Part shown: positions 42,765-51,392 of the stretch, piece after piece
How positions within the stretch are numbered: the stretch's first letter is position 1
Layout: each line of letters begins with the position of its first letter
NCBI RefSeq assembly: GCF_003385955.1
Contig: NZ_QRDW01000016.1
Span: 1 to 64,000 of the forward strand
Direction: 5' to 3'
Length of the DNA: 64,000 nt
Origin: Aestuariispira insulae
Lineage (GTDB): Bacteria > Pseudomonadota > Alphaproteobacteria > UBA8366 > Aestuariispiraceae
Made by a program: the position numbers and the translations under genes
Notes under the pieces: generated by a model
What the model was told of the DNA's origin: nothing
Databases searched by the model: none
What the model saw: the letters and a program-made list of their open reading frames with translations, nothing else

Positions 42765-43832
42765 ATGCCTTTAACCAATGATGTGGTTTCTAAGATCCGC
42801 CCGGTTGATTCATTTATAGATCAAGATGTTCTGCGTCGGTTTCCGGCACTGGCCCGCTATGGCCGGGATCTGGGGGACACCCCCCTGATCAACGTGCCGG
42901 GCCCAAAAGGCGGTGCGCGCCTGTTCGCCAAATGCGAGTGGGATAACCCCTCCGGTTCGGTCAAGGACCGAACCGCTTTTGCCATGGTTCACGATCTTCT
43001 GGCGCAACTGCCAGGGGATGATCTCTCCGGCCACAAAGTTTTGGAATATAGCGGCGGCAACCTGGCCATTGCTCTCTCTCTTCTCTGTCAGGGACTTGGC
43101 CTGGAAAACACGCTTGTGTTTGGCAGTTATGTGCCGGATGAGTCAGTCAAAAAAATGCGTGTCCAAGGCTCGGATGCTGTGATCATCGACAAAGATCTGG
43201 GCTTTTGGGAAGTGGTGCAGCATGCGGTCCGCCTGTCGGACGCCAATCCAGACTGGCATTTCCTGCACCAGCATGAAAATGATGCCAATCTGCGGATGCA
43301 TGAAATGGGTACCGGGGCGGAGATAGTGACCGATCTGGCGGCGCTGGGCCTGACAGCGGATAGCTGGGTTGCCTCGATTGGGACTGGTGGCACCTTGATC
43401 GGGGTTCAGCGTGCCCTGGCCGCAGCCAATCCGGCGTTGCAGACCTTTGCCACCACTCCGGCAGAGTTGCCTTACGGGACCGAAGCGCCGGCAAACGGCC
43501 TACCCAAATTTGATGGATCTGGCGGGCTGGGTTGCGGGCGCAAGCAGCCTTTTGTCGCGCCGGAAGAAAGCCGCATCACGGGGCATGTCACTTTAGGGTT
43601 TGAAGAAACCATGGCGGCGATGCGCCTGTTCCGTGAACTGACCGGTGAGTGGATCGGGTCGTCCGCGGCGGCAAACTGGCTGGCGGCCAGCCGGATGGCT
43701 TCCGATCAGGACGCCGACAGAGTTACGGTGATGGTCTTCCCTAGCAAGCCAAGTGCCGGGGAGATCGAAAAGGCATCAGCCTATTCACTCGATGAGGTGA
43801 AAAAGCTTACTGGGCTGAAAGAATTAGTCTGA
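42765..43832 (+). CDS. PLP-dependent enzyme of the cysteine synthase/serine dehydratase fold
   Basis: A 355-residue fold-type II PLP enzyme with K67 in NPSGSVKDRTA as the Schiff-base lysine, EYSGGNLAIALS where cysteine synthases have SGNTG, and the phosphate loop SIGTGGT. SGGN is unusual and suggests a substrate other than O-acetylserine: for example diaminopropionate, cysteate or another non-proteinogenic amino acid for the adenylation enzyme. It is the last gene of the lipid cluster and is followed by a hairpin. Confidence 0.8.
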   Translation: MPLTNDVVSKIRPVDSFIDQDVLRRFPALARYGRDLGDTPLINVPGPKGGARLFAKCEWDNPSGSVKDRTAFAMVHDLLAQLPGDDLSGHKVLEYSGGNLAIALSLLCQGLGLENTLVFGSYVPDESVKKMRVQGSDAVIIDKDLGFWEVVQHAVRLSDANPDWHFLHQHENDANLRMHEMGTGAEIVTDLAALGLTADSWVASIGTGGTLIGVQRALAAANPALQTFATTPAELPYGTEAPANGLPKFDGSGGLGCGRKQPFVAPEESRITGHVTLGFEETMAAMRLFRELTGEWIGSSAAANWLAASRMASDQDADRVTVMVFPSKPSAGEIEKASAYSLDEVKKLTGLKELV

Positions 43833-43853
43833 AAAATGTGAGCACGGATTAAA

Positions 43854-43875
43854 GGGCGGGGCCTTTGCCCCGTCA
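43854..43875. terminator. possible shared terminator between convergent genes
   Basis: GC-rich stem GCGGGGC / GCCCCGT with CTTT loop, placed between two convergent stops and overlapping the end of the leftward gene by 3 bp. There is no strong T-run on either strand. Confidence 0.5.
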
Positions 43876-45009
43876 GTTATTCATTGCCACCAATTCCGAA
43901 CTGACCTTCTGGCCCAGATATTGTGTGCGCAGCCTGTTCCAGACGGCGGATTCGATGAAATTGATCAGGACCGTATTGGTTTCCGCGACAAGCGGGCTGT
44001 TTTTGGGGAAGAGCAGGGATACATACTCGGTTTCGTGATGGATCGGGGAAATGGCAAGGGGGGCTTCTGCATGCCGCCTGGCGAAATAGACCAGCTCAAT
44101 CCCGTCGGCGACGATCGCATCCGCGCTGCCATCAAACAGGGCGTCCGCCGCCAGATGTATGTTGGGGAAAATGTTATGGCGCAGATGATGGCGGTTGAGA
44201 TAGTCAATGCCGCTGCTATTGGCCGGGGTAACAATCCTGAGATTCGCCAGATCTTCTTCCCCGTGGCTGGCTACGGTCATTTCACTGACCGTGAAAGAAG
44301 AGGTGATCAGCGCGATATAGCCTGCGGAAACCGTGATCCCGATGATCAACAGGCCGGTTGCGAACAACCGTCCCCGCAATGAGCTGTTCTTGAAGACATC
44401 CGGTTCTTGTGCGGTGACCAGCAGAAAAGACCAGATCGCGCCGTTGAGAAAGCGCAGACGACCGTGATCGATCTTGAACATCTCGGGGTTATTGTCTTTT
44501 TCCATCAGCCAGAAAATGGTGCCGCCGAATACCATCAGCAAAACCAACACGCCCAGGATATAGAGAATGGTGTTGGAGAAGAGGCGCTCCACGATTCTTG
44601 GAAAGGCGGATTCCTCCCGTTCCAGACTGGCGATGGCGAAACTGGAATGCAGATAGGGAAAGCCGAATTCCAAATGCCGGTAATCCTCGGAATTGATATC
44701 GAAATCCCCAATGGCCAGATCGGCGGTGCCGTCTTGTAACGAGCGTTTGGCGATGGATGCGGTCATCGGGCGGAATTCGTATTCCAGTTCAAGGTCGCGG
44801 GCGATCTGGGTCCATAATTCAATGCCAAGTCCGGTCCATTGATCTTTCTTGCCATCTTTGCGGACGACAAAAGGCTCAATTTCGACAATCGCGACGGTGA
44901 GTTTCTTTGCCGCTTCTTGTCCAAAGGCTTCGGGAGAGGGAAGACCAAGAAAGAGCGGCAGCGCCAAAAGCAGGGCGGTCAGGTAGGACGGGAATGGGAA
45001 ACGGGGCAT
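43873..45009 (-). CDS. prokaryotic ionotropic-glutamate-receptor-like protein
   Basis: A 378-residue protein with the S1-M1-P-M2-S2 order of bacterial iGluRs: signal peptide (1-33), ligand half S1 (about 36-130), TM1 (147-168), a re-entrant pore-like segment (187-205), TM (213-236, AGYIALITSSFT, like the SYTANLAAF region) and ligand half S2 (about 250-375). The pore segment reads LLVTAQEPDVF, without the TVGYGD potassium filter of GluR0. It could be a channel of other selectivity or a non-conducting sensor. ATG 45009 gives a proper signal peptide; the frame opens to 45069. Confidence 0.8.
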   Translation of the reverse strand: MPRFPFPSYLTALLLALPLFLGLPSPEAFGQEAAKKLTVAIVEIEPFVVRKDGKKDQWTGLGIELWTQIARDLELEYEFRPMTASIAKRSLQDGTADLAIGDFDINSEDYRHLEFGFPYLHSSFAIASLEREESAFPRIVERLFSNTILYILGVLVLLMVFGGTIFWLMEKDNNPEMFKIDHGRLRFLNGAIWSFLLVTAQEPDVFKNSSLRGRLFATGLLIIGITVSAGYIALITSSFTVSEMTVASHGEEDLANLRIVTPANSSGIDYLNRHHLRHNIFPNIHLAADALFDGSADAIVADGIELVYFARRHAEAPLAISPIHHETEYVSLLFPKNSPLVAETNTVLINFIESAVWNRLRTQYLGQKVSSELVAMNN

Positions 45010-45211
45010 CGGTGCACCTGCAATCGGAGTTGGTCTTAAAGTGGCATGGCTCAATCGCCCAGCCTTCATCTCAGTTATAGCCGGTGCCGGGCAGGCGTGC
45101 CAATAGAGGTTGAAAGTAAATGGTTTCAGTTAGTTCGCGGTGGATGTAAACTTTCAGCCGACTGATTTCCATATCGGAGATCCTCATATTTCCTGTCTCT
45201 GGGGGATAATG

Positions 45212-46210
45212 ATGGGCAACCATGATGAGTTGATTTGCGCTTTCCTGTTAAGCGGTGATAAGCCGGGTCGGGAATTGAGTTGGCAGGAAGTACAGGATTG
45301 GACCCCGGATCAAGGGAATATCTGGGTCCATTTTGACTGTACCCATCCCGGAACCGGTGATTGGCTGCGGGCGGAGAGCAGTATCGCCCCTTATGTGCTG
45401 GAAGGGTTGCTGGCGGATGAGACGCGGCCCCGATGTGATAGCTATGATGAAGGCGCGCTGATTATCCTGCGCGGGGTCAATCTCAATCCTGATGCCCGTC
45501 CGGAAGATATGGTCTCGATCCGGGTTTGGGCTGACAGCAGCCGTGTAATCACCACACGCCTGCGTCGTCTGATGGCGGTGGATGATATCCGTAATCAGAT
45601 GCCGACGGGCAAAGGACCGGCCACGCCTGGTCAGTTTCTGGCAAAGCTGGCAGGACGGTTGATTGACCGAATGGGCCCGGTGATCGACACATTGTCGGAT
45701 CAGACATCGGAACTGGAAGAGGCACTGATTGGGTCCGAAGAAGAAAGCAACCTGGAGGACATGCGCCACAAGCTCAATGAATTGCGGCGGGTTGCCATCG
45801 CCTTGCGCCGCTATATCTCGCCCCAAAAGGAAGCCTTGCGCCGTCTGAACCATCTTGATGAAGACTGGATGGAGGAAGAGGTTCAGGGCCCAATGCTGGA
45901 AGTTGTCGACCGGATTACCCGCATTAACGAGGAATTGGAGGAAATCCGGGAGCGCGCGTCCGTGATCCAGGATGAACTGGCCAACCGCCTGGCCCAGCGC
46001 ATGGGCGGTACCATGTATCTATTGACCTTGGTCGCGACGATCATCATGCCGCTTAGTTTCGTGACCGGCTTGCTAGGGATTAATGTCGGCGGTATCCCAG
46101 GGTCGGAAAACCCATGGGCTTTTGCTATTGTCTGCGCAATGATGGCGGCGGTTGGCATTGGCATGTTCATGTTGTTCAAGAAAATGAAATGGCTGACGAT
46201 CCCGAAATAA
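45212..46210 (+). CDS. zntB: CorA-superfamily zinc transporter ZntB
   Basis: A 332-residue CorA-fold protein: long cytoplasmic domain with charged helices (about 130-265), two C-terminal helices, and the pore motif GINVGGIPG in place of the Mg-type GMN, as in ZntB. It mediates proton-driven Zn transport as a pentamer. ATG 45212 has GGGGGA 5 nt upstream; the frame extends up to GTG 45140. It is followed by mscS after 18 bp. Confidence 0.88.
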   Translation: MGNHDELICAFLLSGDKPGRELSWQEVQDWTPDQGNIWVHFDCTHPGTGDWLRAESSIAPYVLEGLLADETRPRCDSYDEGALIILRGVNLNPDARPEDMVSIRVWADSSRVITTRLRRLMAVDDIRNQMPTGKGPATPGQFLAKLAGRLIDRMGPVIDTLSDQTSELEEALIGSEEESNLEDMRHKLNELRRVAIALRRYISPQKEALRRLNHLDEDWMEEEVQGPMLEVVDRITRINEELEEIRERASVIQDELANRLAQRMGGTMYLLTLVATIIMPLSFVTGLLGINVGGIPGSENPWAFAIVCAMMAAVGIGMFMLFKKMKWLTIPK

Positions 46211-46228
46211 CCGGGTTGGAAAAATCGT

Positions 46229-47119
46229 ATGAGTATCACGGAAATATTGAAAATGCTGGGCGACCTGATTGGCAACCAAGTCGCGGCCTCCTTGTTGTTG
46301 ATTATTCTAGTGGCGGTGATCCGGATGATCGCCAGCAGCTATCTCAACCACCGCACGGATGTGGAAGGCGACCAGCGTCGCCGGATCCTCTCAAACCTCC
46401 GCAATGGGTTGGCATTGGCGGTGCTGATCGGGTTGATCTTCATCTGGGCACCTGCCCTTCGCACCTTTGCTCTGTCGCTGACGGCCTTCGCTGTTGCAAT
46501 CATTCTGGCCACCAAGGAATTGATCTTGTGCATTAGCGGTTCATTTTTGAATGCCAGCAGCCGCGCGATCCGCGTGGGTGATTGGATCGAGATCAATGGC
46601 AAGCGTGGCGAAGTGGTTGACCAGGCCCTGATGTCAACCACCATCCAGGAATTAGGGACGGGACCGCAGGCCTATCAATTCACCGGCCGCGCCATCGTGT
46701 TGCCCAACAGTATCTTTCTGGCGGCGCCAGTCACCAATGAACAGTTTTACCGCCGTTTTGTTTTCCACAATTTCTATATTGTCGGAGCGGAAAACACCGA
46801 TGCGCAGGCCTTGGCCGACACCATGCTACAATCGGTCCGGCGGGATATGGAAAATCATCAGGAATTGGCCAGGCGCTATATTGCGCTGATTGAAAAACGC
46901 ACCGGTGTCACAGTGGGGGAACCGGAACCGAAAGCCCGATTCACGACAACCAATGAAGGGCGGGTCAGTGTCTCCGTGACCGCGTTCATACCCACCCGGG
47001 AAATTTCTTCGATTGAACAGCGGGCCATCAAGGCGGGGTTGGATGAATTGCAGCGCCAATCGATGGAAAAACCGGAGAGCGCGCAGTCGCATATTTCCCA
47101 GATGGGAGCCGGGGGATAG
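46229..47119 (+). CDS. small-conductance mechanosensitive channel, MscS family
   Basis: A 296-residue MscS: helices about 18-35, 62-80 and 83-105, the pore-adjacent IRVGDWIEINGKRGEVVDQAL, a beta domain with AIVLPNSIFLAAPVTN, and a cytoplasmic vestibule to the end. It releases osmolytes on hypo-osmotic shock. It is probably co-transcribed with zntB. Confidence 0.9.
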   Translation: MSITEILKMLGDLIGNQVAASLLLIILVAVIRMIASSYLNHRTDVEGDQRRRILSNLRNGLALAVLIGLIFIWAPALRTFALSLTAFAVAIILATKELILCISGSFLNASSRAIRVGDWIEINGKRGEVVDQALMSTTIQELGTGPQAYQFTGRAIVLPNSIFLAAPVTNEQFYRRFVFHNFYIVGAENTDAQALADTMLQSVRRDMENHQELARRYIALIEKRTGVTVGEPEPKARFTTTNEGRVSVSVTAFIPTREISSIEQRAIKAGLDELQRQSMEKPESAQSHISQMGAGG

Positions 47120-47133
47120 CTTTTTCCCACGGG

Positions 47134-50133
47134 CTAGGCGGGATTTACTGCCAGCGTTTCTGTATCCCCGATCAATTCCCTGACGGATCGGCATGCTTTT
47201 TTCATTGCGGGATGCAGGGCCTCAATCAGCTGTTGGCATTCTTCTTTTTCGCTATGTTTGGCGGCAACGGCCAGATCTGAGCATAGGGTGAATACTTCCG
47301 TAACGGAAAGATTGCCGGCAACGCCTTTGAGGGCGTGGGACAGCTCGTGAACGCCGGTCATGTCGCCTTGTTGGAACCGTTTGTCGATCTGATCGATCAT
47401 ACGCTCATAGCTCTCCAGAAATGATGTGAGCATCTGAGCATATAGTTCCGGCGATAGGCATCGTTCAACACCCTCTTCATAGTTGAACCCTGGATAGCGG
47501 GCATCGGGCTCATGCTTGCGCTGCTTGACCAAGGCCGGGGCGGGTTTGCCGTCGGTCAAACTGGCGATCTGCTGGAAGAGCCTGGGGAAGTCGATTGGTT
47601 TGGCGGCAAAATCATCCATGCCGGCCATGGCATATTCTTTTCTTTCATCCAGCATGACACTAGCGGTCAGGGCAATGATCGGAACCCTTTTTTGCTGGGA
47701 TTCAGCTTCATATTGCCGGATTTGGCGGGTCGCTTCCAATCCATCCAGCTTGGGCATCTGGATATCCATCAAGATGAGGTCAAAAGGCTCCTGTGCGCTC
47801 AAGATTACGGCATCAAGGCCGTTTCTGGCGACGCGGACATTGTGGCCCAAAGCCATCAATCTTGTGCGCGCCAGCTCGATATTTTCCTCGATATCTTCTG
47901 CCAGCAGAATGTTTAGGGCCTTTGCCGGACGGATGAAATTCATGGCATTGCTTGTCTGGGGAATAGGCGTTTCTCCTGCCGCCGCTTCTTTAAGGGTGAG
48001 ACTGCAAACGAAGGTGCTGCCAGTGCCGGGCTCACTGGTCACGGTGAGCGTGCCGTTCATCATCTCAATCAGCTGTTTGCTGATGGAAAGCCCTAATCCA
48101 GTGCCGCCGAAGCGCCGGGTGGTGGAGGTGTCGGCCTGGGTAAAGGGTTTCATAAGCTCTGACTGTCTTTCTTCGGAAATGCCGATGCCCGTGTCGGTCA
48201 CGCAGAAGGTCAATTCCCCGGTTTTATTCGGTCTGCTGATGGACAAGGTGATTTGTCCCTCTTCAGTGAATTTCACGGCATTGCCGACCAAATTGATCAG
48301 GATTTGCCGGATGCGGGTTGGATCCCCAAGCCAGGTTTCGGGGACCTCTGGTGCGATTTCTGAGAAGAGTTGCAGTCCTTTTTCCCGGGTTTGGATTTCA
48401 AATGCGAGCAGAATTTCCTCAGTTAACCTGCGAAGGGAGAAAGGAATCTCCTCCAGCTCCATCCGGCCATTTTCCAGCTTGGCGATATCCAGAATATCGT
48501 TGATCAGATCCAACAGCATGCGTGCGGAATGCTTGGCAATGGTCAGCTGACGCCTCGGCTCTGCGGGCAGGTCGCTGTTTTCCAACACTAGGTCTAGAAA
48601 GCCCAGGACCGAATTCATCGGTGTGCGGATTTCGTGGCTCATATTGGCGAGAAACCGGCTTTTGGCGCTGTTGGATTGAATGGCAACCTCAGCCGCGACC
48701 TCTGCGGTGTGGGCTTTTTCCTCTGCCTGTGCCAGTTCAGTGATGTCCATCGCCATGCCCAGAACAACGGGCTTATCTTCAAATATGAATGGAACTTTAT
48801 AGGTATGCAGGATATGGGTAACACCCTGAATATCGGTGAATTCTTCCCGTATGGATTCCCGACTTTTGCCACTATTGATGGCTTGCAGGTCATTGGTTCT
48901 AAAAGCGGTGAGTTCGTCAGGATTGGGGTGAAGCTCGCTCTGCAGTTTACCGACAAGACCTTCCGGTGTTTCATCATACATTTTGGCCATCTGCTCGTTC
49001 GCCATCAGATAACGCCCATCTTCATCCTTCACGAAGATGATCGCGGGCGAGAGATCCATCACAGAGTTTAAGAGCCGAGAGCTTTCCTGAAATTTGTCGA
49101 TCATATGCTGCAGAGAACGGGAGAGCATGCCTGTCTCATCTTGTGCGTGGCTGACAGGGATCGCCTGGCTTTCTCCCAGTCTGACAGCGCGCGCATTTTG
49201 GGCAAGCTGGATGAGAGGCGAGGTAATCCGCCGGGCCAGGATCGCGACAACCAACCCGGCCACCAGGGCAACTGTCGCCAAAAGCAGGGGCAGTGTGAAT
49301 TGCAGATCATCCAAGGGGGCCAGCAGTTCCTTCAAATCCTGCTTCACCACGACAAACCAGCCGAGATCGGGGAGGTGATGGGTGGCGACAAGTACCGGTT
49401 CGCCGCGATAATCCCGAATGGTTTCTGTCTTGTCCTTCGATGTGTCTGTGAGCTGGAAAAGGGCCAGATTATCTTCGCCGGGGTGGAAAACGCGGTTGAA
49501 CATCGCGTTGGTGTTGAAACGTGTGAGTGTCAACAGGCGGAAACTGTCGGTGGGCTGTGATTTAAACAGCAGGATTTCCCCTGTATCTCCCAAAGACGGC
49601 AGATTGGACAGCAGATCGAACAGGTCATTCGCCCAGATTTCAATCTGTAACTGGCCGAGGTTTTCGTTCTCTATGGATAGGGGGCCTGCCAGCACAAGAA
49701 CCGGATGTCGGCTGTTTGGCCAATAAATTTCTGCGGTTTTGTCAGGTAAAATACCGCTAAACTCTTCTCCAACAGTCAGCACGGAATTGAAGTCAGGTGT
49801 CAGGATGGTGATGGACCGGATCAAGGGGTCCTGTTGGCGGGTCGCCTCCAGGATGGTCTGCATGACATTCCGGGCGTCAGGATTGCCGGACAAATATTCA
49901 CGGAACGAGCGCCGCAATTGCCATTTGCTGATGATGGATCCCAGGACCCGCTGCTGTCCCTCAACAATATCCTGAAGGTGACGGCTATTTGTTTCCGCCA
50001 GGGTTTCAAAATGAAGCTTGCTACTCTCAATCAGTGACTGTCGGGTATGAGAGAGCAGAAAAGGCCCGATTATCAGCCAGGCAACAATCAAGGTACACAG
50101 GAAAGAGAGAACCAGTTTGCTACGGATACGCAT
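47134..50133 (-). CDS. hybrid sensor histidine kinase (Cache-HAMP-PAS-HisKA-HATPase-REC-Hpt)
   Basis: A 999-residue multi-domain kinase: TM1 (7-28), periplasmic Cache-like sensor (about 35-275), TM2 (about 283-303), HAMP, PAS (about 360-480), HisKA with phospho-His in NMSHEIRTPMN, HATPase with N-box GNAVKF, DTGIGIS and FGGTGLGLSIS, REC with LLAEDIEEN and phospho-Asp in LILMDIQMPKLDG, and Hpt with HALKGVAGNL. It has the full four-step phosphorelay in one chain, like BarA/ArcB; no cognate response regulator gene is adjacent. The leftward gene faces olsB across a 443-bp gap. Confidence 0.92.
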   Translation of the reverse strand: MRIRSKLVLSFLCTLIVAWLIIGPFLLSHTRQSLIESSKLHFETLAETNSRHLQDIVEGQQRVLGSIISKWQLRRSFREYLSGNPDARNVMQTILEATRQQDPLIRSITILTPDFNSVLTVGEEFSGILPDKTAEIYWPNSRHPVLVLAGPLSIENENLGQLQIEIWANDLFDLLSNLPSLGDTGEILLFKSQPTDSFRLLTLTRFNTNAMFNRVFHPGEDNLALFQLTDTSKDKTETIRDYRGEPVLVATHHLPDLGWFVVVKQDLKELLAPLDDLQFTLPLLLATVALVAGLVVAILARRITSPLIQLAQNARAVRLGESQAIPVSHAQDETGMLSRSLQHMIDKFQESSRLLNSVMDLSPAIIFVKDEDGRYLMANEQMAKMYDETPEGLVGKLQSELHPNPDELTAFRTNDLQAINSGKSRESIREEFTDIQGVTHILHTYKVPFIFEDKPVVLGMAMDITELAQAEEKAHTAEVAAEVAIQSNSAKSRFLANMSHEIRTPMNSVLGFLDLVLENSDLPAEPRRQLTIAKHSARMLLDLINDILDIAKLENGRMELEEIPFSLRRLTEEILLAFEIQTREKGLQLFSEIAPEVPETWLGDPTRIRQILINLVGNAVKFTEEGQITLSISRPNKTGELTFCVTDTGIGISEERQSELMKPFTQADTSTTRRFGGTGLGLSISKQLIEMMNGTLTVTSEPGTGSTFVCSLTLKEAAAGETPIPQTSNAMNFIRPAKALNILLAEDIEENIELARTRLMALGHNVRVARNGLDAVILSAQEPFDLILMDIQMPKLDGLEATRQIRQYEAESQQKRVPIIALTASVMLDERKEYAMAGMDDFAAKPIDFPRLFQQIASLTDGKPAPALVKQRKHEPDARYPGFNYEEGVERCLSPELYAQMLTSFLESYERMIDQIDKRFQQGDMTGVHELSHALKGVAGNLSVTEVFTLCSDLAVAAKHSEKEECQQLIEALHPAMKKACRSVRELIGDTETLAVNPA

Positions 50134-50462
50134 GGATTATTCAGGCTGCCTTTCCCACCCCATTGTTTTGTGGCTGCTTCTGCCAATCCATGTGGCACTA
50201 AACTAGCAGGAAAGACTTAATAAAAGGAAAAAGTTCCCATATTGAAAAAACAATCAACCGGTGACTTTCATCTTGAGAGAAACGGCGAAACAATCTCTAG
50301 TATAACAGGAAAAAAGCTGTAACAATTAACCACGATGACGTTGCTTAATTGGCTAAATAGGGACGGATTATTTTATTTCAGCATCAGGTTTTTTTCGATT
50401 GCTAAAGAAATTTATTCTTATTGCCAATGGTTTCAGTCAATGGTTGCTATTACACCAAAGGG

Positions 50463-50513
50463 ACGTCATATTTCTGACATAAAACATGAATATTTCAGTC
50501 ACATAACGCTCAT
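50463..50513 (+). promoter_or_regulatory. candidate tandem pho boxes (PhoB sites)
   Basis: Half-sites ACGTCAT (50463), CTGACAT (50474), CATGAAT (50485), CAGTCAC (50496) and CGCTCAT (50507) recur at exactly 11 bp. Four of the five match the CTGTCAT half-site at 5 or 6 of 7 positions; the middle one is poor. Pho boxes are 7+4+7 direct repeats. olsB is PhoB-induced in rhizobia, which fits. Confidence 0.6.
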
Positions 50514-50533
50514 ATTGCTGAAACCGCAATATG
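50511..50533. repeat. perfect 8-bp inverted repeat before olsB
   Basis: CATATTGC / GCAATATG with 7-nt spacer, 44 bp before the olsB GTG. It overlaps the last PhoB-like half-site by 3 bp and could be an operator or a leader hairpin. Confidence 0.5.
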
Positions 50534-50576
50534 GAAGAACGGCGCGATACAGTGCGATCAATAGGAGTTGTCTCCC

Positions 50577-51392
50577 GTGGAACCGATGCGTTTTAGAAAT
50601 CTTGAAATCCGTTTGGCTGAAGATGAGGCCGATCTCGTTGCGGCGCAGACACTGCGCTACAAGATTTTCTATGATGAGATGGGCGCACAACCCTCTGATG
50701 CATGCATTGCGGCGGGCCTGGATATGGATTCCTATGACCCTGTCTGCGACCATTTGCTGGTCATTGACCTGGATCGCAGCCAGCCGGGCGTCCCCTGTGT
50801 TGTTGGCACATATCGTTTGTTGCGCGCATCTGTCGCGGAGCGCACCACAGGTTTCTACACGGACGCGGAATTCGACCTGGGTGGATTGAAGGATTATCCG
50901 GGCGAGATCATGGAACTGGGGCGGTCCTGCATTGATGCGGCCTACCGCAAAAGCGGTGCCATGCAGCTTCTCTGGAGTGGAATTGCCCAATATATCTATC
51001 GCAATAACGTGGATATCATGTTTGGTTGCGGGTCCATTCACGGAACCGATCTGGAACAGGCCAAACTGGTGATGTCTTATCTGCATCACTATCACATGGC
51101 ACCGAAAAACCTGCGGCCGGTGGCACAGGAATCCCGTTTCATTGATATGAACCTGATGAAAAAAGATACGATCGATACCGCGCTGGCTCAAAGCCAGATG
51201 CCGCCACTGCTCAAAGGCTATCTGCGATTGGGCGGTTATGTGGGTAAGGGCGCAGTGATCGATCATGAGTTTAATACGATCGATGTTTGTGTGGTTGTGG
51301 AAACAGCCAACGTCACCGGCAAATATATCCGGCATTTCACCAAGGATCGTGAACGCAATAATGCTGCTGACAGCGGCACCGTCGCGGAGTGA
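50577..51392 (+). CDS. olsB: OlsB, ornithine N-acyltransferase
   Basis: A 271-residue GNAT-like (hemolysin-like acyltransferase) protein with LAEDEADLVAAQTLRYKIFY, CDHLLVID, GTYRLLR, EFDLGGL, MELGRSCID and MFGCGSIHGTDL, the consensus of OlsB. It transfers a 3-hydroxyacyl chain from ACP to ornithine, giving lyso-ornithine lipid. GTG 50577 is chosen since AGGAG lies 9 nt upstream; TTG 50568 is too close to it. It overlaps olsA by GTGA. A PhoB-like array lies upstream. Confidence 0.9.
   Translation: MEPMRFRNLEIRLAEDEADLVAAQTLRYKIFYDEMGAQPSDACIAAGLDMDSYDPVCDHLLVIDLDRSQPGVPCVVGTYRLLRASVAERTTGFYTDAEFDLGGLKDYPGEIMELGRSCIDAAYRKSGAMQLLWSGIAQYIYRNNVDIMFGCGSIHGTDLEQAKLVMSYLHHYHMAPKNLRPVAQESRFIDMNLMKKDTIDTALAQSQMPPLLKGYLRLGGYVGKGAVIDHEFNTIDVCVVVETANVTGKYIRHFTKDRERNNAADSGTVAE

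Larger units (their letters stand above)
50134..50576. promoter_or_regulatory. 443-bp A+T-rich region upstream of olsBA
   Basis: No supported gene; an open frame beginning at 50335 is out of frame with olsB and has no family features. The region carries the promoters of the kinase and olsB, a PhoB-like array (50463-50513) and an 8-bp inverted repeat (50511-50533). Confidence 0.6.

Noticed and set aside
50335-50889. 184-codon plus-strand frame upstream of and overlapping olsB
   Set aside because: Out of frame with olsB; its first half is A+T-rich intergenic DNA that carries PhoB-like sites, and no family is recognisable.
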